Assembly: GCF_014230145.1 (NCBI RefSeq)
Contig: NZ_JACHVC010000006.1
Span: 248,001 to 312,000 of the forward strand
Length of the DNA: 64,000 nt
DNA from: Pelagicoccus albus
GTDB lineage: Bacteria > Verrucomicrobiota > Verrucomicrobiia > Opitutales > Opitutaceae
Reading direction: 5' to 3'
The notes under the pieces: model-generated
What the model saw: the letters and a program-made list of their open reading frames with translations, nothing else
Told to the model about the DNA's origin: nothing
Database searches by the model: none
Shown: positions 1 through 7,784 of the stretch, piece by piece
Layout of the letters: every line of letters begins with the position of its first letter
Position numbering within the stretch: position 1 is the stretch's first letter
Translations under genes and position numbers: made by a program

Positions 1-167
1 TCCACGTGGACCTAGCCCGAGCCGGAATGCCGTACTCGGAAGAAATCGGATGCTGGGTGGAGTGGATCGGACGGGGCTTTTTCTGGCTCTGTGTGGCGAT
101 GACTCTGTATTCGGGGGCGAAGTACTTCCGTAAGTATGGAGAATTGGTATTTAGCAACGACAAGTAG
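1..167 (+). CDS. pgsA: CDP-diacylglycerol-glycerol-3-phosphate phosphatidyltransferase, C-terminal fragment
   Basis: Only the last 54 codons are present; the reading frame is open from base 3 and stops with TAG at 165-167. The visible tail has a hydrophobic stretch (FFWLCVAMTLYSG) followed by YFRKYG, which resembles the last transmembrane helix of PgsA, where a TVYSGxxYF-like ending is usual. PgsA is a membrane CDP-alcohol phosphatidyltransferase that makes phosphatidylglycerophosphate. The next gene, 12 bases downstream on the same strand, is pgpA, whose product removes the phosphate made in this step, so the pair makes biochemical sense. The catalytic CDP-OH-P motif lies outside the window, so the assignment rests on the tail and the context. 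Confidence 0.72.
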   Translation, partial: HVDLARAGMPYSEEIGCWVEWIGRGFFWLCVAMTLYSGAKYFRKYGELVFSNDK

Positions 168-179
168 TCGCGTTTTCAG

Positions 180-683
180 ATGATGAGAAATCCGAAATGG
201 GCCCGTTTTTGGCCCGACAAGGTGGTAGTCAAATTGGCTACTTTGGGTAGTATGGGAGATCTCAAGGCTCCCGGAACTTGGGGCTCGGCCATGGGGATCG
301 TATTTTACGCGGTCTTCATTTCCCACCTAAGCGACTTCACGGCGGCGATTGTCTTGGCGGCAGCGACCTATTTTGCGATCGGGATTTGCGGCGAGGCGGA
401 GAAACGGCTCAAAAAGGTCGATCCCGGAGAGGTAATTCTCGACGAGTTTGTTGCTATGCCGATGTGCTTCCTTGGATTGAGCGCCTATGGGTCGCATCCG
501 AAATTCTTCTGGATCCTGCTCGCGGGATTTTTGCTATTTCGCTTTTTCGATATTCTGAAGCCACTAGGCATCAAGAAGCTACAGCGTTACCATGGAGGAT
601 TTGGCGTGGTGATCGACGATGTGGCGGCCGCTCTGATGGTAGCGGTTATTATGAATTTCGGAGTCCGATTCTGGCTCGGCTAG
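180..683 (+). CDS. pgpA: Phosphatidylglycerophosphatase A
   Basis: A 167-residue membrane protein of the PgpA family, which dephosphorylates phosphatidylglycerophosphate to phosphatidylglycerol. The early segment KLATLGSMGDLKAPGTWGSA matches the family's glycine/proline-rich N-terminal motif, and DPGEVILDEFVAMP (about residues 81-94) matches the DP-x-x-x-x-x-DE core that carries the acidic catalytic residues. Several hydrophobic segments follow. Length is normal for the family. Two ATG codons stand in tandem at 180 and 183; the first is used here and neither has a clear ribosome site. It follows the pgsA fragment by 12 bases, so the two are probably co-transcribed. It converges with lgt, 33 bases away. 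Confidence 0.93.
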   Translation: MMRNPKWARFWPDKVVVKLATLGSMGDLKAPGTWGSAMGIVFYAVFISHLSDFTAAIVLAAATYFAIGICGEAEKRLKKVDPGEVILDEFVAMPMCFLGLSAYGSHPKFFWILLAGFLLFRFFDILKPLGIKKLQRYHGGFGVVIDDVAAALMVAVIMNFGVRFWLG

Positions 684-716
684 GATCTGCCAATTCCCGA
701 AAGCTCTGGCTGCGAA

Positions 717-1523
717 CTAGACGGTTTTCTTCCGGCGCGCATAGAGAATGATGGCGATACCCGCTAGTGCCATGGCGAGTGATAAAATCGCTCCCCGGTT
801 GAGGCCCATGATCGGATCTATACCGAAATCGGGCTCTCTGAATTGCTCTCCGATAACCCGTACGATGGAATAGACTAGCAGGAATTCGCCTCCTATCTGG
901 CCAGGGTAGTTCTTGAGGACGGGAGAGGTCCAAATCCGAATCTGAGTATAAACGAGCATCAACAAACCCTCTAGGCCTGCCTCGTAGAGCTGAGATGGAT
1001 GCCTAGGAACATTGCCAGCCCCCGGAAAGATAACACCCCAGCTTCCATCCGTCGGCTTGCCCCAAAGCTCACCGTTTTGGAAATTGGCCAATCGACCGAA
1101 CAAAAGCCCGGGAGGAGCCAAGGTCGCGAGTAGGTCACCGATCCTGAAAAACGAAACCTTGAAGCGTCGGGCCATGAGCCATCCTGCTAGGATGACTCCG
1201 ATGAAGCCTCCGTGACTCGCCATGCCGCCTTGGCTGAATTGGAAAAAGGCGAGGGGATCTTCGAGCAAGGTATCTGGACTATAGAAAATGAAGTAGCCAA
1301 GTCGGCCCCCGACGATGACTCCACCGATGATGGCGAGAAAGAGATCGCTCTGCTGGTTGGTATCCAGCGGGGAGAGCCCTTTCTTGTAGTAAATGTGCAA
1401 GAGCCAGGCCCCCACCATAAATCCGGCTACGTAGGCGAGGCCGTACCAACGGATTCCAAATGTCTCGGTGAACCTCAAAATGAAGGGGTCGAGATCGTGC
1501 GTCCAGATTTGGGAGAATGGCAT
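717..1523 (-). CDS. lgt: Prolipoprotein diacylglyceryl transferase
   Basis: 268 residues from the ATG at 1523; a TTG five codons upstream is a possible but less likely start. Lgt transfers a diacylglyceryl group from phosphatidylglycerol to the lipobox cysteine of prolipoproteins in the inner membrane. Family signatures are clear: GGRLGYFIFY, the Lgt motif GRLANFQNGELWG with the key arginine, and HPSQLYEA near the C-terminal third, with about seven hydrophobic segments. It uses phosphatidylglycerol, the product of the neighbouring pgsA-pgpA pathway, although it is on the opposite strand. It lies 51 bases downstream of the CNNM/CBS gene and may be co-transcribed with it. Confidence 0.95.
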   Translation of the reverse strand: MPFSQIWTHDLDPFILRFTETFGIRWYGLAYVAGFMVGAWLLHIYYKKGLSPLDTNQQSDLFLAIIGGVIVGGRLGYFIFYSPDTLLEDPLAFFQFSQGGMASHGGFIGVILAGWLMARRFKVSFFRIGDLLATLAPPGLLFGRLANFQNGELWGKPTDGSWGVIFPGAGNVPRHPSQLYEAGLEGLLMLVYTQIRIWTSPVLKNYPGQIGGEFLLVYSIVRVIGEQFREPDFGIDPIMGLNRGAILSLAMALAGIAIILYARRKKTV

Positions 1524-1574
1524 GTCTAAGGGTTCCAATAACTGGATACCGAAAAGGCGAATAGAAATCTGCGT

Positions 1575-2660
1575 TTAGGCGGAATCTGGCTTTTCTGCCT
1601 GCTTGGGTTCTTCAGGCTCTGCGCCTTCTTTTTTGCCTTTAGCCTCGGAGCGGGCGAACTCCCGCATGTCGATGGCCACATCGTCTTTCTCGAAAATTTC
1701 GCGTCCGAGGATATACTCCATGATGTCCTCCATCGTCACGACACCTGCCATGGATCCAAACTCATCGACCACCACGAGAAGTTGCTGGTGAGTTTTGAGA
1801 ATAGTCTGCAACGCTGCGGCCACCGTAACTGTTTCGGGGATGAAGTGGACCTCGTCTTTAATCTCATTGAGGCGAACTCGATCTTGGTCCTCTGCCACGT
1901 ACTTCAGTAGGTCCCGTCTTCTGACCACTCCGACGATTTGGTCGATGTCCTCATTGTACACGGGCATGCGAGCGAATGGAATATTGGGAAAGGTCCTAAA
2001 AACGTCGCCAATGGTAAGCTCATTATCCAAAGCGGTCACCACCACGCGAGGAGTCATGATGGTACTCACCATTTCATCGTCCAGCTTTAGGGCGTTGGTG
2101 ACCATGTTGGACTCGCTACTGGTCAGGGTGCCATCCTTGGCCCCTTTCTCTGCCAAGAGGATGATCTCCTCTTCGTTGGAGGAAGAGTCCTCGCTGTTTT
2201 GCTCCTCGCGGACCACGAAGCGAACCGAGAAATTGGTGAGAGAAGTGGCGGGCCAAAGCGCGAGCTTCATCCAGCGGAGCGGACTTACGACCCATGGCTG
2301 AAGCTGAACGCGGTAGGTTACGCCCAGGTTTTTCGGAATGATTTCCGAAAAAATGAGAATGCTCAGCGTCAACAAGCCGGTGACCCAGCCAAGCACGGCA
2401 CTGCTCCAGATTTGAGCGGCGAGAGCCCCCACGATCGTTGATCCTGCTGTGTTGGCGATCGTATTCAAAGTCAGGATCGCCGAAATGGTATCCGACAGGT
2501 CTGTCTTGTGACGTTCCAGCAATTCGCCTTTTTTGGGCAATCGCTTTTTGAGAGATTCAATATCCGCGATGGTGGTGCTTAAAATCAGAGCTTCGAGCAT
2601 CGAGCACACGAATGAAACTCCGATGGTAAACGAGACCGCTAGGACGAATTGGATGATCAT
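1575..2660 (-). CDS. CNNM/DUF21 and CBS-domain membrane protein (CorC/TlyC-type)
   Basis: 361 residues. The first ~145 residues hold several transmembrane segments of the CNNM (DUF21) type, including the family-like AEIIPKNLG motif (here SEIIPKNLG). About residues 190-320 form a pair of CBS domains, with MTPRVVVTALD opening the first and VDEFGSMAGVVTMEDIMEYILG closing the second in the style of haemolysin-C/CorC proteins. Family members are linked to magnesium or other cation export and its regulation; the older haemolysin label is not supported by function. The C-terminal 35 residues are highly charged. A transporter-associated (CorC_HlyC) domain after the CBS pair is missing, so this is a short form. 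The ATG at 2660 overlaps the stop of a small upstream reading frame by ATGA. Confidence 0.88.
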   Translation of the reverse strand: MIIQFVLAVSFTIGVSFVCSMLEALILSTTIADIESLKKRLPKKGELLERHKTDLSDTISAILTLNTIANTAGSTIVGALAAQIWSSAVLGWVTGLLTLSILIFSEIIPKNLGVTYRVQLQPWVVSPLRWMKLALWPATSLTNFSVRFVVREEQNSEDSSSNEEEIILLAEKGAKDGTLTSSESNMVTNALKLDDEMVSTIMTPRVVVTALDNELTIGDVFRTFPNIPFARMPVYNEDIDQIVGVVRRRDLLKYVAEDQDRVRLNEIKDEVHFIPETVTVAAALQTILKTHQQLLVVVDEFGSMAGVVTMEDIMEYILGREIFEKDDVAIDMREFARSEAKGKKEGAEPEEPKQAEKPDSA

Positions 2661-2821
2661 CTCTTCAGCGTAACTCCAAATTGGGATGACCGGATGGGTC
2701 GGTTCAGAGGCAGGTCATAGTCCGCTTTGGGACTTCGCGAGTCAGGTTCCTCTTCCGGCTCTCCTTCCATTTGGAAGCAGGCCAAACCGGGGCAACTTTC
2801 GGAGTGTTGGGATTTCGTCAT
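2657..2821 (-). CDS. Possible small protein upstream of the CNNM gene (low confidence)
   Basis: A 54-codon frame with an ATG at 2821, ending in a TGA that overlaps the ATG of the CNNM/CBS gene in the ATGA arrangement typical of translational coupling. The predicted peptide is acidic in the middle (EGEPEEEPD), has two cysteines near the N-terminus and ends in a basic tail. I recognise no family. There is no ribosome-binding site and the frame lies in the divergent promoter region shared with the SNF2 gene, so it may be chance. The coupling-like overlap is the only positive argument. Confidence 0.25.
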   Translation of the reverse strand: MTKSQHSESCPGLACFQMEGEPEEEPDSRSPKADYDLPLNRPIRSSQFGVTLKR

Positions 2822-2953
2822 TGATTTTAGCAAGATGGAATCGCTGCTCAAAAAAATCAAGGAGCATATTGGGAGCCAAAATTCCCTCTAGAGAAGCTCT
2901 TTTTCTAGGTCCAAGGATTGCAAAAGCGCCGGTGAGCAGACTGGTTTTGTCGG
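2661..2953. other. Divergent intergenic region between CNNM gene and SNF2 gene
   Basis: About 290 bases separate two divergently transcribed genes and must contain at least the SNF2-gene promoter. I see no convincing -35/-10 pair and no strong inverted repeat. The only structure is the small minus-strand frame described separately (2657-2821). Confidence 0.5.
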
Positions 2954-5350
2954 ATGGATCCTTTTCTTTTCGATCAGCGTTTCGCCCGTTTTGTGGGTCA
3001 GGTCGACTCTGCGGCGGCCTCCAAAGGGACGGAGTTGTTCGAGTCGGGCGCGGTTCGTGTGGACTCCTTGGGTAAGTCATTGATTTCCGGTTGGGTGGAA
3101 GAGCGACGCGAAGGGCGATTTCGAGTCAAGTTGGCTTTGAACGACGAAGGTGGATTCAGTGGTTCTTGCAGTTGTCCGGAGGTTTTTAACTGCTGCCATA
3201 GCTATGCCCTGGCTCGGCAGGCGAGGCTACAGGTGGTTGGCTCTTTTGGCGGTCAAACCAATAGGGCTTCGAGCACTGCAGATGTTCGAAGTCCAGAAAC
3301 CAAGGAGATCGATCGCATTTGGGGCTTGGCGAAGCGCTCTGGCAATCTGCTTTATCCGAGGGATTTGCTTAATATCGTGGCGAATCGAACGGACTTAGGT
3401 CCCGTTTCGAGAGAGCCTTTTCGCGATCTCAAACGAGTGTTGCAAAGAGAGAATCCTTCCTCTTCCGGAGCGTTTAGTGAAGTCCTGTTCCAATATTTGC
3501 GACACAAAGGAATTGCAGTCGCCGACGCGTATTCAAAGTTTGGTGAAACTACCTCAAAAACCAGGGCTTTCGAGAAACCGACTGAAAGACGGGACTGGGA
3601 TCGCCCACCCTTAAAGCTGCGAGTTAGGTTTGAGTTGGAGGAATCGCCAGATCGAGACTGGTTTCAAGCGAGAGCTGTTTGGGAGGTGGAAGGAATGGCC
3701 CTACAAGCCTCCGAGATAGATCAACTTCGAAGCGCGGACGGGGCTCTCGTTCGTCTAGAGGGTAAGGGGTGGTACCGGCTGGATGGTGAACTAGCGAGTG
3801 AAAACCGGCGTGCTCTGGACGCTCTAGGCTTGGACCCGGAGCGCGGTAATTCGCAGCGGATACACCTCAGTCAGATTGAGGACCTATTGTCCGAGGAAAT
3901 GCTTGGCCAAAAGGAGTGGCAGGTGTTTCAGGATAAAGGTCGCCGCATCAAAGCCCAATCCCTGCCATCGCCACCTGCTCCTCTCTCTTCCGTTCTACGA
4001 CCCTACCAGATCGCGGGCTTCCAGTTTCTTTGTAGGATGAGCGAGTGGCAGTTTGGCGGGATATTGGCGGATGATATGGGATTGGGAAAAACAGTACAGG
4101 CTCTCGCTTGGCTGCTGCATTTGTCCCATCTGAAAGGAAAAGGTTTTCGGGCATTGGTGATTTGTCCGAAATCTGTAACGGATAACTGGGTACAAGAGCC
4201 AAATAAGTTCAACACTGGTTTAGTCGCTCGCCGTTTCGACGGGAAGGTCGGCATCGATCCTACCTCCCACATTGTGGTGGCCAACTACGCCCAGCTTCGC
4301 ATCAAATCCGAAGCCTTTCTATCCGAGGATTGGGATGCGGTGATTTTGGACGAAGCCCAATACATAAAGTCACCCAGCTCGCAGACCAGCAAGGTAGCCT
4401 ATAAGCTCAAAGGAAAACACCGTCTGGCTATGACAGGTACGCCTGTCGAAAACAGTTTGACCGATTTGTGGAGCTTGATGCGTTTTGCGATGCCGAGGCT
4501 TTTCGGACCCTTGCCGACCTTCAGGGCCAATTACTCTTCCCAACGGGCGGATGACAACCTTCTTGCCTTAAGAAATAGAATGAAGCCCTTTTTCCTTCGT
4601 CGATTAAAGACGGAGGTGGCGAAGGATTTGCCGGAGAGAATCGAAAAGGACATTTATTGCGATTTGGAAGGGGAGCAGCGAGCTCTCTACGAAGCTCAGC
4701 TTGCGGAAGCTCGGTCGCTTCTCAATTCAGCGAAAAAGGGGGGACGGGGCGGTTCGCTCAATGTACTTCAAGCCCTGCTGCGGCTAAGGCAGACTTGCTG
4801 CGACCCGAGGTTGTTGAGGGCCGATCGAGGTGCGGAGAAAACAGAATCCGCAAAACTGCAGGCTTTGTTGGATCTCGTCGAACCCTTGGTGGCGGAGGGA
4901 CACAAGGTTCTGGTTTTCAGTCAATTCACCAAAATGTTAGATCTAGCCGAATTGGAATTTGGTAGCCGTGGCATCTCTTACTTGAAGCTCACGGGGCAAA
5001 CGAGGGATAGAGCCAAGTTGGTGGACCGCTTCCAGAACGGGGGGAATGAGAGCATATTTCTTCTCTCGCTCAAAGCTGCGGGATCGGGCCTTACGCTGAC
5101 TGCAGCTTCCTACGTGGTCCTACTGGATCCTTGGTGGAACCCAGCGGTTGAAGCACAGGCTATAGACCGAGCTCATCGAATAGGACAAAAAGACCAAGTC
5201 ATCGCCTACCGTATTCTCGCCAAGGATACGGTGGAGGAGAAAATCAGGCGTATTCAGGACGAGAAAGCCGAGCTAGCGGCCGCGGTGTTTGGCGAAGGGG
5301 CCAAAAGCACAAAATTTGAATTATCCGAGCTAGAGGCTTTCCTCGATTAG
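2954..5350 (+). CDS. SNF2-family helicase with N-terminal SWIM zinc finger
   Basis: 798 residues. Near residues 70-90 the segment CSCPEVFNCCHSYALA is a SWIM zinc finger (CxC...CxH). The ATPase core starts near residue 345: RPYQIAGFQFL (motif before I), DDMGLGKT (Walker A), DEAQYIK (motif II), MTGTPVEN (motif III), and the second RecA lobe ends with AIDRAHRIGQ (motif VI). These are Swi2/Snf2 ATPases that translocate on double-stranded DNA and displace bound proteins; SWIM-SNF2 fusions like this are common in bacteria and their physiological target is not known. The ATG at 2954 gives the full SWIM region. The stop overlaps the stop of the convergent ABM-domain gene by four bases. Confidence 0.93.
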   Translation: MDPFLFDQRFARFVGQVDSAAASKGTELFESGAVRVDSLGKSLISGWVEERREGRFRVKLALNDEGGFSGSCSCPEVFNCCHSYALARQARLQVVGSFGGQTNRASSTADVRSPETKEIDRIWGLAKRSGNLLYPRDLLNIVANRTDLGPVSREPFRDLKRVLQRENPSSSGAFSEVLFQYLRHKGIAVADAYSKFGETTSKTRAFEKPTERRDWDRPPLKLRVRFELEESPDRDWFQARAVWEVEGMALQASEIDQLRSADGALVRLEGKGWYRLDGELASENRRALDALGLDPERGNSQRIHLSQIEDLLSEEMLGQKEWQVFQDKGRRIKAQSLPSPPAPLSSVLRPYQIAGFQFLCRMSEWQFGGILADDMGLGKTVQALAWLLHLSHLKGKGFRALVICPKSVTDNWVQEPNKFNTGLVARRFDGKVGIDPTSHIVVANYAQLRIKSEAFLSEDWDAVILDEAQYIKSPSSQTSKVAYKLKGKHRLAMTGTPVENSLTDLWSLMRFAMPRLFGPLPTFRANYSSQRADDNLLALRNRMKPFFLRRLKTEVAKDLPERIEKDIYCDLEGEQRALYEAQLAEARSLLNSAKKGGRGGSLNVLQALLRLRQTCCDPRLLRADRGAEKTESAKLQALLDLVEPLVAEGHKVLVFSQFTKMLDLAELEFGSRGISYLKLTGQTRDRAKLVDRFQNGGNESIFLLSLKAAGSGLTLTAASYVVLLDPWWNPAVEAQAIDRAHRIGQKDQVIAYRILAKDTVEEKIRRIQDEKAELAAAVFGEGAKSTKFELSELEAFLD

Positions 5351-5640
5351 GAAACGAGGCTCATCTCCCGAAAGGATACGTCGGCAAGACACCCCTCGAC
5401 CGCTGTAATGTAATCGGACACGTGCTGAGCCTCTAAGTGACTTTTCCACGCGGCTCGATTTTCCCAGATTTCGTAGATGAAGAAGTGCTCGGGGCGATCA
5501 TTGTCCTGGTTAATCTCGAAAGTAAGGCAGCCCTTCTCTTTTTTTGAGATTGGGAGGAGCTTACGGAGCTCGCTCTTAACGATTCCGGCTTTATCAGATT
5601 TAGCTTCCACGTGGGCAGCGATAGTAAGAGGGGGCTTCAT
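5347..5640 (-). CDS. ABM-domain putative quinol monooxygenase (YgiN-like)
   Basis: 97 residues from the ATG at 5640. The antibiotic-biosynthesis-monooxygenase fold is indicated by a first strand (LTIAAHVEAK), EKGCLTFEINQDNDRPEHFFIYEIWEN in two pieces typical of the family (a C-x-x-F/Y-E strand then FFIYEIWEN), and a helix WKSHLEAQHVSDYI. Members are small dimeric cofactor-free oxygenases, or proteins of unknown substrate. An upstream start (5736) would add 32 residues that do not fit the family and would nearly touch the next gene, so the shorter form is preferred. It is last in a minus-strand run behind the glycosyltransferase, with a 102-base gap. Confidence 0.85.
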   Translation of the reverse strand: MKPPLTIAAHVEAKSDKAGIVKSELRKLLPISKKEKGCLTFEINQDNDRPEHFFIYEIWENRAAWKSHLEAQHVSDYITAVEGCLADVSFREMSLVS

Positions 5641-5742
5641 ACTTGTTTTTGGGGAATCGATACTGTTGCGAAACGGTTTAAATATACGCTCGCATGCAAG
5701 CTGTTCCAGTCTTTTTGCGAAAGATACGACCACCAAGTTACG

Positions 5743-6960
5743 CTAGGGTTGCGAACTGTTTTTCGCTTCTATCCAGCGACTCATGAATTCAGTGCTACGG
5801 TGCTGATGGTGCCTCAACATTTGGCCCACAAAATTATGCGAACGGCGGGAGTCGCGTTCTTCGAATGCCTCGCTTAAAAGGGACGGAAGTTTCGGCATCC
5901 ATTCTTTCTCGGAAAACCTGTTACGTGCGATTGCGTATCCACAAGCTTGAGCATGCTCCCATGCGTTTTTGTCCTCGTGTATGCGAATCGCTGTTTTAGC
6001 GAATTCCTCCGTTTTGGTAGATACAGAACTTCCCCAGTCGAAATTGCCCGGCATCGATTCAACCGCGATAGGGCTAGCTACGCTCGGTGTACCGGACAAG
6101 AAGGAGTCTGCTAGCTTTCCTTTTAGACCTGCTCCGAAGCGCAGGGGGGCCAGATTTACCCGGTAGCGAGCCAGAGTGGTTTGGGCATCATCAGCTCGTC
6201 CCAGAACGCGAAATCCGATTTTGTCGTTGTCAAGCTGGCGAGCTTTGGGAGGAGGGTAGGAGCCGTAGACATCGAGTTTAGCATCAGGCAGCTCCTTGCG
6301 TATGAGAGGCCAAATTTCCTTTCGACAGTATTGGACTGCGTCCCAGTTCGGTTCGTGCAAAAAGCTACCGATCATTACGAAGTTATTTCGTTCTTCGAAA
6401 GGAGGAACGCCATTTTTCGGCTCGGGTAACGCGAAGGGCCAGTAGGCTATCAGGGTATTGGGGACGTTAAAGGTTTCGCTTAGGATTTGCATCTCCTTTT
6501 CGGCGATCATGAGGCTTAGGTCCGCTCGATAAATGGCTGCTATTTCACGAAGGGAAATCTCGTTGTGGAGATTTAGAGGGGAATCTGACTTTAGTGCCTG
6601 CTCTCGTGCATGACGTAGGCAGTGAAGATCACTTGTATCGATCACTTGGAGACAGTCTGGTAAAGCCTGTGCCACCCTCCAGCCGAATTGTTCCTCTGTC
6701 ATGTAGCGGTCAAATAGGACGATATCCGGTTGCAAACCACTGACCCATTGGTCGAAGCTGGAATGGTTGAGCTCTATGGAGTGGGTGGAAATCTCAAATC
6801 GACTTCCCAAGTCGTCACTAAATTCGCTCTTTTGTGCTGCGCATGCGAAATGAACCTCCCAGTGTACAGCACGAAGAGCCCTCAAGATGTCCAATGTTCG
6901 CGAGCCGGCGGCCGACGACTTTGGCTCTGGCCAGATCTTTCCGATTAGGAGAACTTTCAT
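5743..6960 (-). CDS. GT4-type glycosyltransferase
   Basis: 405 residues. The N-terminus MKVLLIGKIWPEPKSSAAGSR reads as the first Rossmann strand and glycine-rich loop of a GT-B glycosyltransferase (here cited only in part: GKIWPEP...AAGSR). The C-terminal lobe has GSFLHEPNWDAV followed by LAPLRFGAGLKGKLADSF, the donor-binding region of group 1 (GT4) enzymes, with a later GTPSVASPIAVESM segment. No signal peptide, so it is cytoplasmic. Acceptor and sugar cannot be told. It follows the DUF5995 gene by 20 bases and may be co-transcribed with it; there is no other surface-polysaccharide gene nearby. Confidence 0.85.
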   Translation of the reverse strand: MKVLLIGKIWPEPKSSAAGSRTLDILRALRAVHWEVHFACAAQKSEFSDDLGSRFEISTHSIELNHSSFDQWVSGLQPDIVLFDRYMTEEQFGWRVAQALPDCLQVIDTSDLHCLRHAREQALKSDSPLNLHNEISLREIAAIYRADLSLMIAEKEMQILSETFNVPNTLIAYWPFALPEPKNGVPPFEERNNFVMIGSFLHEPNWDAVQYCRKEIWPLIRKELPDAKLDVYGSYPPPKARQLDNDKIGFRVLGRADDAQTTLARYRVNLAPLRFGAGLKGKLADSFLSGTPSVASPIAVESMPGNFDWGSSVSTKTEEFAKTAIRIHEDKNAWEHAQACGYAIARNRFSEKEWMPKLPSLLSEAFEERDSRRSHNFVGQMLRHHQHRSTEFMSRWIEAKNSSQP

Positions 6961-6980
6961 TGAGTGATGTAAACGTGAAA

Positions 6981-7736
6981 TTACTGAGATGTCTTATCCA
7001 ATATTAGGATACGATCTTTAATGCTACCTTTCCCAAACACTCGAACGAAGAAGAGTATGATACGAGCCAGTCGGCTAGGGGGATGCGAAATGTGACGGGC
7101 GAAATTCGCTACCGCTTTATCTCGGGCTTTGATGTGTTCGACTTGCTTCAAATCGTCGAGCAGACATAGCTCAAGCGTTTGTGTCCAAGCCTTGTCTCTA
7201 GCGTATCCGATGCTGAATATACTCAGCGTTTCGTCAATCGGGCCGAGCAGGCGATCTGCGAGTCCGAAAAGACGAAACATGCGAGTCAGTCGTTTTTGGG
7301 TGTCGTCTATCAAACTCTCCAAAATCGTGTTTATGTGGCAAAAGTCCTTTTTCAGCGAAAGAGGGTCTGAGTGACCTGCTTGGGCGGCGGCAATGCCGAG
7401 GTCCAAACTGATGTGGGCGTTCATACCGAGCATTAGATGCTGTAAGGTGGTCAATTTACGATCGGATGCCTCCTCAAACGCGAAGGCCCAGGAATCGCTG
7501 TGAGCTTTGCCTTCTTGTCGGGCCTCGTATGCGTCAATGTAGCGATTTGCGAACAGGATATCCAACTTCTCCATACGCAGAGGATCTTCAAACTCGCCTC
7601 GTTCGATCGCGTCGCGTACCTCGATCGTGACTCGCTTATAGAGTGCGGCGAAATATCCCAAGGGGCTGGATTTTGCTACGGACTCTTGGACGATCGCGTC
7701 CAGACGGTCGATGACCTGCTCTAAGGTTTGAATCAT
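6981..7736 (-). CDS. DUF5995 family protein
   Basis: 251 residues, all-helical in appearance, no signal peptide. The central segment LTTLQHLMLGMNAHISLDLG is the most recognisable part and matches the DUF5995 family, where a helix carries MNAHI-x-x-DL; the histidine and aspartate might be a metal or catalytic site, but no function is known. Two hydrophobic-aromatic C-terminal stretches (ARIILFFVRVFGKG) could associate with membrane. It sits between the hybrid kinase (48 bases upstream) and the glycosyltransferase (20 bases downstream), all on the minus strand. Confidence 0.75.
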   Translation of the reverse strand: MIQTLEQVIDRLDAIVQESVAKSSPLGYFAALYKRVTIEVRDAIERGEFEDPLRMEKLDILFANRYIDAYEARQEGKAHSDSWAFAFEEASDRKLTTLQHLMLGMNAHISLDLGIAAAQAGHSDPLSLKKDFCHINTILESLIDDTQKRLTRMFRLFGLADRLLGPIDETLSIFSIGYARDKAWTQTLELCLLDDLKQVEHIKARDKAVANFARHISHPPSRLARIILFFVRVFGKGSIKDRILILDKTSQ

Positions 7737-7784
7737 GTTAGGCCAAGGTGGCTTACTATGACTCGATAATCAACTCCGCTGCTC

